Shown: positions 7,320 through 14,965 of the stretch, one piece after another
Layout of the letters: each line of letters starts with the position of its first letter
Numbering within the stretch: position 1 is the first letter of the stretch
DNA from: Anaerolineales bacterium UBA6128
GTDB lineage: Bacteria; Chloroflexota; Anaerolineae; UBA1429
Length of the DNA stretch: 22,211 nucleotides
NCBI GenBank assembly: GCA_002423325.1
Contig: DIVQ01000091.1
Span: 6,913-29,123, forward strand
Reading direction: 5' to 3'
Program-made: the position numbers and the translations under genes
The notes under the pieces: generated by a model
Seen by the model: only the letters and a program-made list of their open reading frames with translations
Told to the model about the DNA's origin: nothing
Database searches by the model: none

Positions 7320-9656
7320 CTAAGCCAGCCGAAATACGCGCGTCCCCGGCGCGTCGAGTGTAAAGGTGATGACATCGGTGTCGCGTGCTAACTCGACGTC
7401 CTCGATCACATCGTACACGGTGTGCTTTTCGGGCAGGTGCAGATGCTTGATGCCGGGTTTCATCGAGTGCAGCGCCACAATGCTGCTGTCGGCCAGCACC
7501 ACCTCGTTCTCGTCGCAATAGACGTGTGCGCCGGCGTAGTGCGCGAGGCCGCGCCACAGGCTGGCTGGCAGCGGCACGGCCACGCTGAACAGGCCCGCAT
7601 AATCCCCGCTCTGGGGCGTCTCCCCGGCGGGAACGTCCATCGCGGCCCCGCGTCCAAACGTCTTGACGGCCAGGCCCACCTCGTTGCACTGCCACTTGGT
7701 CCAGGCCATGCCCAGATCGACGCCGTCCTGCGGGAAGAGCAGGGGGCCGTAGGCCAACTGGCTGCCCAGGATCGTATCGGGCGGCACATCCCGCGTGATG
7801 GGATGGGAAAAGTTGGTGAGCGCGATGCGACGCGGCGAATTGACCGGCACCATACGAAAGCGAAAACCGGTCAGGCGCCGAGCCAGGTCGGTGCCCAGGC
7901 GAGTGCCGTCACAGATGCCCGACCCCGGACCCCACACGACCACGTGTCCATCGCCAAAGACCTTGTCCTGCAGCAGCGCCAGGCGCGCGTCGTCCACGCG
8001 GAACAGGTTGGGAAAGTAATAGACGCGATGGTCGGGGAACTGGTCCAGGGCCAGGTCCTGCAGCAAATAGACGCGGTAGGGCACGCCGCAGCGCCCCAGT
8101 CCCAGGCGCAGTTGCCACATCACGGCGTCGTTGAGATAGTTGCCGGCGCCGTTGGTGTCGAGCACCGAAGCGTCATCGAGAATCACGGCGATGCCGGGCA
8201 CCGTCTCGTGTGGCCAGTCGACCGAGGCTTTGATCGCGGTGGCCTGGCGCCCGATGATCTCGTGGCGCTCGAGCGTGTCATAGTAGCCGCCGCCGATGTC
8301 GAACCAGTAGACGTTCCAGCCGCGCGTCCAGGCGGTGGCCAGGTTGCGCCAGGTGATGGCAGCAAACTCGGCGTCAGTGCGCGGCGTTCCGAACTCGCCC
8401 TCGCCCACGGGTGCGGTGCGCTGGTCCATCTCGCCATAATAGTACTGTCCGCGCAGCACAACCGAGTCGGAGATGCCCTCTGCTTCGGTGACGCCGGCGA
8501 TGCCGCGCGCCTGATAGTCCAGCGGCGTCATCAGGCCGTCACAACCGGGGATGTCGAGCAACGCGTGCACGTCCATGTGGCCCGAGCCGGCGAGCACCTC
8601 GGGGTAGGCCGGGCTCCAGGATGCGTCGGGGCCAAAGAAGGCGGCCAGGTTCCAGCCCGGCTGGGTCTGCTTGTGGCAGTCGTACAGCATGATGACCTTG
8701 CGATCAACCGCACTGGCCATACTGGCGGACAACTCGGTGAAACGCTGGTGCCAGATCTCGCGCTGCAGTTCGAGATAGTCGCGCAGGGGCCGGTTCATGG
8801 CCTCGTCCTGCCAATACAGGTTGTCGGTGACCTGGGGGACGGGCTCGCGAAGCCGGTCGCGCGGCACATCCACGTTGTCATAGGTGGCGTTGGCGCCGTA
8901 GGCGGCGCGCAGTTTGCGCTCGTCGGGGTACTTGGCGCGCAGGAAGGCGCGCCAGCGCGCGCGCATCACCTCGCCATGGTCGAACATCCAACCTTCGGTC
9001 ACCGGGCCGTGCGTGCCCTCGTTCACCGTAAAGTTGGTATAGCCGATCACGCGATCGGCCCAGGGGCGCGACTCGCAGTAGCGCACGATGGCGGCCGAGA
9101 CGCGGTTGACCATGTCCCAGAAGGCGTCCGATGCCAGTGAGGCCCAGCGGGTCGTCTCGCCGTCGTCGGTGACGAACAGCTCTTTGTTGTGAATCTTGCG
9201 CCAGCTATCGGGCGGGTGCGGCGTAAAGCGCACCATGATCCAGGCCTCGGGATCCTGCGCCAGCATCACGCGCACCTGCTCGTCCACCGGCACCTGCGAG
9301 TCGTCGGCTGAGTAGCGCGGGGGCACCAGAATGTCGTCACCGCTCCAGAAGTGCCAGATCCAGGCCTGCGGGATGTAGACGTCCATCTTGTGCGGCTTGA
9401 ACCAGGGCATCGAGGCCTCGAACGCGCCGCGGCGACTGGTGGGGTTGAATCCGGCCAGAGCCCGGGGCAGGCCATTGACAAAGACCGTGGGGCGGCCGTT
9501 GTGCATACGGATCTCGGCTTCGGTCGGGTTCGTGGTCGACATGGCGATCTCCTTGATACTGCTCGTTTGGGTCGGTTTGGTGGCCGCGCGGCTACACGCA
9601 GCAGCCAACGCGGACAAGCTGATTGCGCACATGCGCAGAAAGCGTCGGCGGTTCAT
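7320..9656 (-). CDS. GH42-like glycoside hydrolase (beta-galactosidase-like) with Tat/lipoprotein-type leader
   Basis: This 778-residue protein has the order of GH42-type enzymes: a TIM barrel (about 45-480), a Rossmann-like middle domain starting PGIAVILDDASVLDTN, and a short C-terminal beta domain. Candidate catalytic residues are Glu213 in TVNEGTHG (acid/base) and Glu409 in YYYGEMDQRT (nucleophile), by alignment to the paralogue at 20202. GH42 enzymes mostly cleave terminal beta-galactosides, but substrate is uncertain. The N-terminus MNRRRFLRMCAISLSALAAACSR has a twin-arginine-like RRRFL and a lipobox-like AAAC, suggesting export and lipid anchoring. A second start at 9542 (MSTTNPTEAEIRMHNG) has a much better ribosome binding site and matches the start of the paralogue, so a cytoplasmic form is possible. 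Its stop is 14 bases before the esterase start. Confidence 0.8.
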   Translation of the reverse strand: MNRRRFLRMCAISLSALAAACSRAATKPTQTSSIKEIAMSTTNPTEAEIRMHNGRPTVFVNGLPRALAGFNPTSRRGAFEASMPWFKPHKMDVYIPQAWIWHFWSGDDILVPPRYSADDSQVPVDEQVRVMLAQDPEAWIMVRFTPHPPDSWRKIHNKELFVTDDGETTRWASLASDAFWDMVNRVSAAIVRYCESRPWADRVIGYTNFTVNEGTHGPVTEGWMFDHGEVMRARWRAFLRAKYPDERKLRAAYGANATYDNVDVPRDRLREPVPQVTDNLYWQDEAMNRPLRDYLELQREIWHQRFTELSASMASAVDRKVIMLYDCHKQTQPGWNLAAFFGPDASWSPAYPEVLAGSGHMDVHALLDIPGCDGLMTPLDYQARGIAGVTEAEGISDSVVLRGQYYYGEMDQRTAPVGEGEFGTPRTDAEFAAITWRNLATAWTRGWNVYWFDIGGGYYDTLERHEIIGRQATAIKASVDWPHETVPGIAVILDDASVLDTNGAGNYLNDAVMWQLRLGLGRCGVPYRVYLLQDLALDQFPDHRVYYFPNLFRVDDARLALLQDKVFGDGHVVVWGPGSGICDGTRLGTDLARRLTGFRFRMVPVNSPRRIALTNFSHPITRDVPPDTILGSQLAYGPLLFPQDGVDLGMAWTKWQCNEVGLAVKTFGRGAAMDVPAGETPQSGDYAGLFSVAVPLPASLWRGLAHYAGAHVYCDENEVVLADSSIVALHSMKPGIKHLHLPEKHTVYDVIEDVELARDTDVITFTLDAPGTRVFRLA
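9549..9554 (-). promoter_or_regulatory. Strong internal ribosome binding site of the GH42-like gene
   Basis: AAGGAG lies 6 bases upstream of the in-frame ATG at 9542, inside the region that encodes the leader peptide. The first ATG at 9656 has no comparable site; the nearest purine run is about 13 bases away. It may give a second, leaderless product. Confidence 0.6.
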
Positions 9657-9695
9657 CTCGGCGTAATCCCCTGCAGCTGGGGCAGGTCAGAGACT

Positions 9696-9768
9696 TGCGT
9701 CACCTCCGCGCAAGCGGGGGGCCGGCGGATGTCGGCTGCCGGACTCCCCCCCTCGCTGGAATGACGCA
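9696..9768. repeat. 73-bp palindromic element (REP-like) between GH genes
   Basis: The ends are a perfect 7-bp inverted repeat, TGCGTCA (9696-9702) and TGACGCA (9762-9768). Inside, GGGGGG (9716-9721) pairs with CCCCCC (9746-9751) and CCGGC (9722-9726) with GCCGG (9738-9742), with a 3-base bulge. The whole forms a long imperfect hairpin that fills about half of the 156-base gap between the propeller gene and the GH42-like gene. The GTCATTCC-like end on the minus strand resembles widespread extragenic palindromes of other bacteria. No second copy was noticed in the window. In the operon transcript it could stabilise or attenuate the downstream genes. Confidence 0.55.
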
Positions 9769-9812
9769 CTCGGCCGGGCCCACGAGCGCCCGCCTGTCGC
9801 TGCGCCCAACGC

Positions 9813-11108
9813 CTATACAAAGCGCAAGCTGAACAGGTCGGCGTCCTGCAGGGCAAAGCGCAAGCGCACGGGCTTGCCGGCCAGCGCGCTCAGGTCGCTG
9901 CCGCCGTGCCAGGCTACAACGCGCTCAATCTCGTTGCCGACCAGGGCGGGGCAGTCGTCGAGCGCGTAGCCGGGCAGCGCGTGGCCCTCGGCATCCTGCA
10001 GCTCAACGCGCAGCGCGCCGCTGGCGCTGGTGGCATAGTTCAGCACCAACTCGCGCCCGTCAAAGGTCAACGGGTGCGTCAGCATCTCGCCGCCCGCGAA
10101 CGGGCCGTTGAGGGCGATAAAGCCGTCCGTGCGCAGGGCATAGCGCCGACCGCGCACATAGATTGACATCTCGCCGGGTCCCGTGGGCACCACGTTCTCG
10201 GCGGCATAGTTGGCGCGGTTGGTCCACTCATGGGGGTCCAAGCCCGGCCGGATGAAGGCCTCCGTAAAGGTGCGGTCGAAGCGCGGCCCGCCGCGCGACG
10301 ACATCAGCAGGATGTCGGTAGAGCAGCCGCGTTGCTCCATCAGTCGAGTGGGCAGCGCGATATAGAGGTGCGGCGCGCGGAAGTAGGGGTGCGTGACGCT
10401 GGTGTAGAGGTGCTCTCCGGGCAGGTTCGCGCCGGTGTCCTGGCCCGCAGACCAGTGCACAAAGTCGTCGGAGGTGGCGCGCCGGATTGCGCGCAGCCGC
10501 TGCTTCCAGGTGCGGTAGTAGCAGACGTAGCAGTTTTCCAGCGCGGACCAGAAGGCCACGTTCTGTGAGTCAAACGCAAAGCCGTCGTGCGTGATCACGG
10601 GGCCATCGCGCTTGGTCCAGTGCAGCCCGTCGCGTGAGACAAAGGGGTGCAGTCCCGTCTTGCTGGAGCCGGCCAACGCTTTGAAGCGCTCCTCGGGCGG
10701 CGTGCCGGGCTTGCCGTCCAGGAAGGGGCTCAGGTTGTGGCCAAAGTCGCCCATACCTGCGAGGACCACGTTGTTGTGGCCCGAGTGCGCCAACGCTCCG
10801 CTTTCCGCTGGCGCGCCCACCTCGTACAGCCCCAGGTCGGGCTTGACCCAGTGGATGCCGTCGCGCGACTCTTCATAGCAGTAATAGTCGGCCGCAACCG
10901 CAGGTTCCTGCGGGTCAAGTCCACGGTGCCACATACGATAGATGTCGCCATCCAGGATCACGGTGGCATAGTGGCCAGGGTCGGGTGGCGCGTCGCAGGG
11001 CGGCTGAAGCTGCGGCGTCTGCAGCACGAGACGCGTGCCGCGCTGCTCGGCAATCAAGTAGTGATCCAGGAACAACTCCAGACGGCTGCCCATGTTGCGA
11101 ATGTCCAT
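9813..11108 (-). CDS. Five-bladed beta-propeller protein, GH43/GH32-like, function unknown
   Basis: This 431-residue protein begins FLDHYLIAEQRGTRLVLQ and carries three blade motifs of the Ser/Thr-Arg/Asp-Asp-x-x-His-Trp type (ESRDGIHW, VSRDGLHW, TSDDFVHW), each followed by an aromatic strand such as FWSALENCYVCYYRTW. This pattern is typical of GH32/GH43/GH68-type propellers and of uncharacterised proteins found near sugar enzymes in Planctomycetes, Verrucomicrobia and Chloroflexota. A C-terminal beta-sandwich follows (about 330-431: GALRVELQDAEGHALPGY, then LRFALQDADLFSLRFV). No signal peptide is visible. I chose the ATG at 11108 because GGAGGT (11113-11118) lies 4 bases upstream and the product begins like other members; an ATG at 11168 is possible but lacks a site. 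It is second in the minus-strand operon, 62 bases after the GH32-like gene. It could be a hydrolase or a glycan-binding protein. Confidence 0.75.
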   Translation of the reverse strand: MDIRNMGSRLELFLDHYLIAEQRGTRLVLQTPQLQPPCDAPPDPGHYATVILDGDIYRMWHRGLDPQEPAVAADYYCYEESRDGIHWVKPDLGLYEVGAPAESGALAHSGHNNVVLAGMGDFGHNLSPFLDGKPGTPPEERFKALAGSSKTGLHPFVSRDGLHWTKRDGPVITHDGFAFDSQNVAFWSALENCYVCYYRTWKQRLRAIRRATSDDFVHWSAGQDTGANLPGEHLYTSVTHPYFRAPHLYIALPTRLMEQRGCSTDILLMSSRGGPRFDRTFTEAFIRPGLDPHEWTNRANYAAENVVPTGPGEMSIYVRGRRYALRTDGFIALNGPFAGGEMLTHPLTFDGRELVLNYATSASGALRVELQDAEGHALPGYALDDCPALVGNEIERVVAWHGGSDLSALAGKPVRLRFALQDADLFSLRFV

Positions 11109-11170
11109 GTTTACCTCCGTGGCAAGTACTGCTCGCGGGCACGCAGTGGACGACGTTGGCCGCATCACGC

Positions 11171-12586
11171 CTACGAGGGGCGTGCCAGCATCGTGATGTC
11201 GCTGAATGCTGCCGCCCCCTCCGTCACGAACAGTCCCAGTCCGCCGGCGCGATGCTCGTACATCCGGCAGCAGAGCGCCACCTCGTCGTCAGCGTAGACC
11301 ACCAGGCAGGTGCCGTCGACCAGCAAGGTCAGGTGCACCGGCGCGCCTGCCTTCATCGTGAGCGGGCGCTCGAGCATGAAGGGCTGGTCACCCGGGCGCG
11401 GCCAGCGGTCGATGACCATGCGCTGGGCGGCCGGCTCCAGGCGCACCTGATAGTAGCTGTCCAGCGCGTCGTCGGCGCGCAGCAGCAGGCCGCAGGCGGC
11501 CGTGCCGGGCCGATAGGTGACTTGAGCGCGAATGAGGCACTCGTCGGGCATTGGGCCCAGGTTGAGCGCCGAGAAGCGCCCCACGGCGTCCGCGCTGAGC
11601 GGGCCGTCCGTGTTCCACGTCCCAAGCACCGGGCGCGGCGCGAGCGCCGCCGGCTTGACAAAGGGCGCCAACACCGTGGCGGGCGGTCGCACTGCCAGCG
11701 TGCCATCGGGGCGCTGGGTCACTTGGTGCACGACCAGATTGCCGCCCCACTGCCAGGCGCCCGTATCGGTCTCGCCCTCGCGCGTGGGCAACCAACCAAA
11801 GACGTAGCGCTCGTCGCCGACGCCGGCCGTCTTGGCGGCATAGTAGGCGCGCCCGTCGAAGGAATCGTTGGTCGGCGCCAGCCAGGGGCCGTCCAGGCTG
11901 CGGCTCATACGGTAGCGCGTCGTCGAGCGGTCGCTGAACTCGGAAAAGACCAGATACCACCGGTCGCCCAGGCGGAAGAGGTCGGGGCACTCGTGCGTGT
12001 AGAACGCGTCCGGCGCCCAGAAGGGCTCGCGCACAGCCCAAGTCTGCAGGTCCTTGCTGGCCGCCAACGCAGTGCATCCGCGATTGCGCGATGGGCCGGC
12101 GTTTCGGCGCGCGGCCAAAAGCATCCAGAACTCGCCGGCCTCCTGGTACCAGAAGACGAACGGGTCACGCCAGTCATCGGGCTCGTAGCCGAGCGCGCTG
12201 GGCGCGAAAAAGCTCATGCCAGCGTCCTTGGTCCAGGTGCACAGGTTCGGGCTGGTGGCGTGAAGCACCGCCTGCACCGGCTTGCCCTGGTCCTTCAGGT
12301 GGCCGTTGTGCCCGGTATAGTAGATGTGGAACGTACCGTCGTGCTCGATGACCGACCCGGTGAACACCCACAGGTCCTGCGAGCCCTGCGGGCCGCGCGG
12401 CAGCGCCTCGCCCCAGTCGTCGAAATGGACGAAGTCGCGCGTTACGAGATGCCACCAGGGAGTGCCCTCGCCGTGGCCGGAGACGTCGCGATAGTCCTTC
12501 AGATAGAAGAGGTGGTAGTCGCCCTGCCAGTAAAAGGGGATAAAGTCGGCAGCGAACCCGTCCTCGGGGATGTACAGGATACTCAC
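11171..12586 (-). CDS. GH32-like glycoside hydrolase (beta-fructosidase fold)
   Basis: This 471-residue protein has an N-terminal five-bladed propeller (about 1-330) and a C-terminal beta-sandwich (about 340-471, ending GLGLFVTEGAAAFSDITML), the layout of GH32 invertases and levanases. The RDP motif is present as WRDPFVFW (Arg140-Asp141-Pro142), and the EC motif with the acid/base as ECPDLFRLG (Glu199). The usual WMNDPNG nucleophile motif is replaced by GFAADFIPFYWQGDYHLFYL, where Asp14 is the only candidate nucleophile. Substrate may therefore differ from plain sucrose or fructan. The GTG at 12586 is chosen because AAGGAGGT (12591-12598) lies 4 bases upstream; the longer frame passes through the divergent promoter region. 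No signal peptide, so cytoplasmic. First gene of the minus-strand sugar operon. Confidence 0.82.
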   Translation of the reverse strand: MSILYIPEDGFAADFIPFYWQGDYHLFYLKDYRDVSGHGEGTPWWHLVTRDFVHFDDWGEALPRGPQGSQDLWVFTGSVIEHDGTFHIYYTGHNGHLKDQGKPVQAVLHATSPNLCTWTKDAGMSFFAPSALGYEPDDWRDPFVFWYQEAGEFWMLLAARRNAGPSRNRGCTALAASKDLQTWAVREPFWAPDAFYTHECPDLFRLGDRWYLVFSEFSDRSTTRYRMSRSLDGPWLAPTNDSFDGRAYYAAKTAGVGDERYVFGWLPTREGETDTGAWQWGGNLVVHQVTQRPDGTLAVRPPATVLAPFVKPAALAPRPVLGTWNTDGPLSADAVGRFSALNLGPMPDECLIRAQVTYRPGTAACGLLLRADDALDSYYQVRLEPAAQRMVIDRWPRPGDQPFMLERPLTMKAGAPVHLTLLVDGTCLVVYADDEVALCCRMYEHRAGGLGLFVTEGAAAFSDITMLARPS

Positions 12587-12621
12587 GGCGACCTCCTTGC
12601 CTGCGGCGCGGTTGCGTGAGC

Positions 12622-12627
12622 AGTATA
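12622..12627 (-). promoter_or_regulatory. Probable -10 box of the sugar-degradation operon
   Basis: TATACT on the minus strand, about 36 bases upstream of the GTG at 12586, matches a -10 hexamer well. No good -35 hexamer is seen at 16-18 bases from it, as expected for a promoter needing an activator. The gap to the divergent LOG promoter is short, so one regulator could serve both. Confidence 0.35.
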
Positions 12628-12665
12628 CACGCGACAGCGCCGAACGGCCAGTATTCTCAACGTGT

Positions 12666-12694
12666 TTGACAGCGCCAGGGCGGCACGCTATGCT
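12666..12694 (+). promoter_or_regulatory. Housekeeping-type promoter for the LOG-family gene
   Basis: TTGACA (12666-12671) and TATGCT (12689-12694) are separated by exactly 17 bases. Expected start is near 12701, giving a leader of about 45 bases to the GTG at 12746. Confidence 0.7.
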
Positions 12695-12745
12695 CGGGCG
12701 GTGGAGCCTCCAGCCCGCAGGCTGGCATCGCATGAAGGGGGCCTT

Positions 12746-13318
12746 GTGCGCATCTGTGTCTTTTGTGGCTCAAGTCAAGACCTGGATGACGTCTATGTTC
12801 GCACGGCCCGCGAGCTGGGCCGTCTGATGGGCGAGCGCGGCCATGGCCTGATCTACGGCGCGGGCAACCTTGGGCTGATGGGCGTGCTGGCCGAGGCGGT
12901 CAAGGAAGCGGGGGGCCGCGTCACCGGCATCATCCCGGAGCGCCTGGTGGCCTACGGGGTCTCATCCGATCACGTGGACGAGCTGATCATCACCGAGACG
13001 ATGGCCGAGCGCAAGGCAGCGATGGAGAGTCGGGCTGAGGCGTTTGTGGCCCTGCCGGGCGGCTTTGGCACGCTCGAAGAGTTGCTGCAGGTGCTGACGC
13101 TTGTACAACTGCGCTACCTCGACGCGCCGGTTGTGCTGCTCAACACGGCCGGCTTCTACGACTCGCTGCTGACCTGTTTTGAGCAGTTGTACGCACTGCG
13201 TTTTGCCCGGTCCGAGGTGCGCGACTCGTACAAGGTGCTCGACGAGCCCGCCGACGTGCTCGCGTTCGTGGAGGGTTTCCGCGGCATCAAGCTGCCGCCC
13301 AAGTGGGTGGACGGCTGA
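12746..13318 (+). CDS. LOG-family nucleoside 5'-monophosphate phosphoribohydrolase
   Basis: This 190-residue Rossmann-like protein is of the LOG family, which removes ribose 5-phosphate from cytokinin-type or ordinary nucleoside monophosphates (often annotated TIGR00730). It opens RICVFCGSSQD, has the GLIYGAGNLGLMG phosphate-binding loop, TMAERKAAME with the conserved Arg, and the signature PGGFGTLEEL (Pro104 to Leu113) with catalytic Glu. The GTG at 12746 is preceded by AAGGGGG and lies downstream of the predicted transcription start; the longer frame from 12662 begins inside the promoter. Likely monocistronic: it converges with MurJ, 26 bases apart, where a small CCGCG-TAG-CGCGG hairpin (13319-13331) is seen. 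In bacteria the role is likely nucleotide salvage or disposal of damaged nucleotides. Confidence 0.92.
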   Translation: MRICVFCGSSQDLDDVYVRTARELGRLMGERGHGLIYGAGNLGLMGVLAEAVKEAGGRVTGIIPERLVAYGVSSDHVDELIITETMAERKAAMESRAEAFVALPGGFGTLEELLQVLTLVQLRYLDAPVVLLNTAGFYDSLLTCFEQLYALRFARSEVRDSYKVLDEPADVLAFVEGFRGIKLPPKWVDG

Positions 13319-13344
13319 CCGCGTAGCGCGGAAAAGGCTGGCGC

Positions 13345-14961
13345 TCAGGCGGCGCCGGTCAGCTTGCGCCGTACCGTCTGCCAGACGGCATCCAGGTCCT
13401 CGATGTGCAGCCAGCGCGCCCCCAGCAGATAGCCCGCAACCCCTGCCAGGCTGCACACCCCCACGATCAGCGCTTCACCGACAGAGCCCGCCGGCAGTGG
13501 CGCGCGCCGCAGCAGCAGCAGGCTGCCCCAAGTGAGGATGGCCAGCGGGACAGATGCCAACAGCGCCTTGGCGGAGGCTCGCAGCACGCCGTAACCGCGC
13601 AGTCCCGCAAAACGTCTGCGGAAGACGATCAGCATCAACACGGCGTGCGCGGTGAGCTGCACCGAATTGGCGATGACCAAGCCGAGAAAGCCCAGCCCGG
13701 TGCGAAACGCCAGCACCGGCCCGACCGCAAGGTACAGCAGCACCGCGAGGATGCCGACCACCACGGGCGTGACAGTGTCCTTTTGCGCGTAAAAAGCAAA
13801 GATCAGCGGCAGGTCAATGGCGGCAAAGGGCAGGCCGATCAAGTAAAAGCGCAGCGCGCGCCAGGTGGCGGCCGTGTCGAGCGCGGTGAACGCACCGTGC
13901 TCAAAGATCAGCTCGATGATGGGCCGGCCCAGTACCCAGAGCCCCACAGCGGCCGGGATGATGACCACCAGCACCAGACGCAGCCCCTGGCTGAAGGTCT
14001 GCTTGAAGCGGACCAGTTCCACGCGGGCGTCGATCTGTGAGAGGCGCGGCAGCACCGCCAACGAGATGGCCATCGAGACCAGTCCAAGGGGCAGTTGGAT
14101 CAAAAAGGTGGCATCTGCCATCCAGGTGATAGCTTCTTCAACCGTGCGCGAGGCCAGGTTGCGATCGATGACGATGCCGATGTTCTGGATGACGATGCTG
14201 AGCAGCACAGGCGCATAGAGCACGCCGATGCGGCGTACCGCCGGGTGCCGCCAGTTGAGATCGAACTTGAGACGGGTGCCGCGCAACCCGGGCAATTGCA
14301 CCAGCAACTGGGTGGTGGAGGCGGCCAGGGTCCCCACGGCCAACGCCTGGATATCGAGACGCCCGGCCAGTGCGAGGATCGCCACGATCATACCCAGGTT
14401 GTGCGCCGGCGCGCCCATGGAGGGGTAGACGAAGCGACTGCGCGCATAGTGATAGGCCTGCAACAGGCCCGACAATCCGTAGATCAGGATGGCCGGCACC
14501 ACGATGCGCACCAGCCGGGTGCCAAGGGCGATCAGTTCGTCGCTGAGGCCGACCACCAGCAGTGGCGTGATCCAGGGGGCCAGCAGCTCCAACGCCAGGG
14601 TGACGGCCAGGATGACCAGTACGGCGATGCTCAGCAGGATCGAGAGGATGCGCTCCAGCTCGCGTTGGCGCTCCTCCGTGGCATACTCGCTGAGCACCGG
14701 TACCAACGCCGCGCTCAGCATGCCGCCTACCAGCAGTTCGTAGGTGATCTTGGGCACCTGGCTGACGGCGTTGAACACGCTGGTGGCGCCGCTGGCCCCG
14801 AACAGACCGGCCACCACGGCCTCACGCACCAGGCCCAGGACGCGACTGGCGATGTTGCCGAGCGAGTTGATGCCGGCTGCCAACGCCAGTCCGCCCGAGC
14901 CGCTCCTGGCAGGCGCGGTGGGCAACTCGACGGAGCCCGAGACCGGTGGGTCTGTGGTCAA
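13345..14961 (-). CDS. murJ: MurJ/MviN-type lipid II flippase (MOP superfamily)
   Basis: This 538-residue protein has about 14 membrane helices and the MurJ opening ASRVLGLVREAVVAGLFGAS, followed by FNAVSQVPKITYELLVGGMLSAALVPV, which contains family-typical Arg and Gly residues. LIQLPLGLVSMAISLAVLPRLSQ in the middle is the usual second-half signature. MurJ moves undecaprenyl-linked peptidoglycan precursor across the membrane; related MOP proteins move other lipid-linked glycans, so a wall or an envelope-polymer role are both possible. The start is TTG at 14961, 4 bases after the stop of the upstream gene, with GGGGAATAAG as the only ribosome binding site, so translation is probably coupled. 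The N-terminal extension (about 25 residues, low complexity) is longer than typical. It ends the three-gene operon from 17067. Confidence 0.9.
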   Translation of the reverse strand: MTTDPPVSGSVELPTAPARSGSGGLALAAGINSLGNIASRVLGLVREAVVAGLFGASGATSVFNAVSQVPKITYELLVGGMLSAALVPVLSEYATEERQRELERILSILLSIAVLVILAVTLALELLAPWITPLLVVGLSDELIALGTRLVRIVVPAILIYGLSGLLQAYHYARSRFVYPSMGAPAHNLGMIVAILALAGRLDIQALAVGTLAASTTQLLVQLPGLRGTRLKFDLNWRHPAVRRIGVLYAPVLLSIVIQNIGIVIDRNLASRTVEEAITWMADATFLIQLPLGLVSMAISLAVLPRLSQIDARVELVRFKQTFSQGLRLVLVVIIPAAVGLWVLGRPIIELIFEHGAFTALDTAATWRALRFYLIGLPFAAIDLPLIFAFYAQKDTVTPVVVGILAVLLYLAVGPVLAFRTGLGFLGLVIANSVQLTAHAVLMLIVFRRRFAGLRGYGVLRASAKALLASVPLAILTWGSLLLLRRAPLPAGSVGEALIVGVCSLAGVAGYLLGARWLHIEDLDAVWQTVRRKLTGAA

Positions 14962-14965
14962 CGAC

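Noticed and set aside
7422..9140. Plus-strand open frame (572 codons) opposite the GH42-like gene
   Set aside because: Low-complexity antisense shadow; the minus strand has the recognised catalytic motifs and ribosome binding sites.
10985..12619. Plus-strand open frame (544 codons) opposite the GH32-like gene
   Set aside because: Antisense shadow with no recognisable fold, running through the start of the real gene.
13319..13331. CCGCG-TAG-CGCGG hairpin between the LOG gene and murJ as a terminator
   Set aside because: The stem is only 5 bp and no T-tract follows on either strand in a convincing way.
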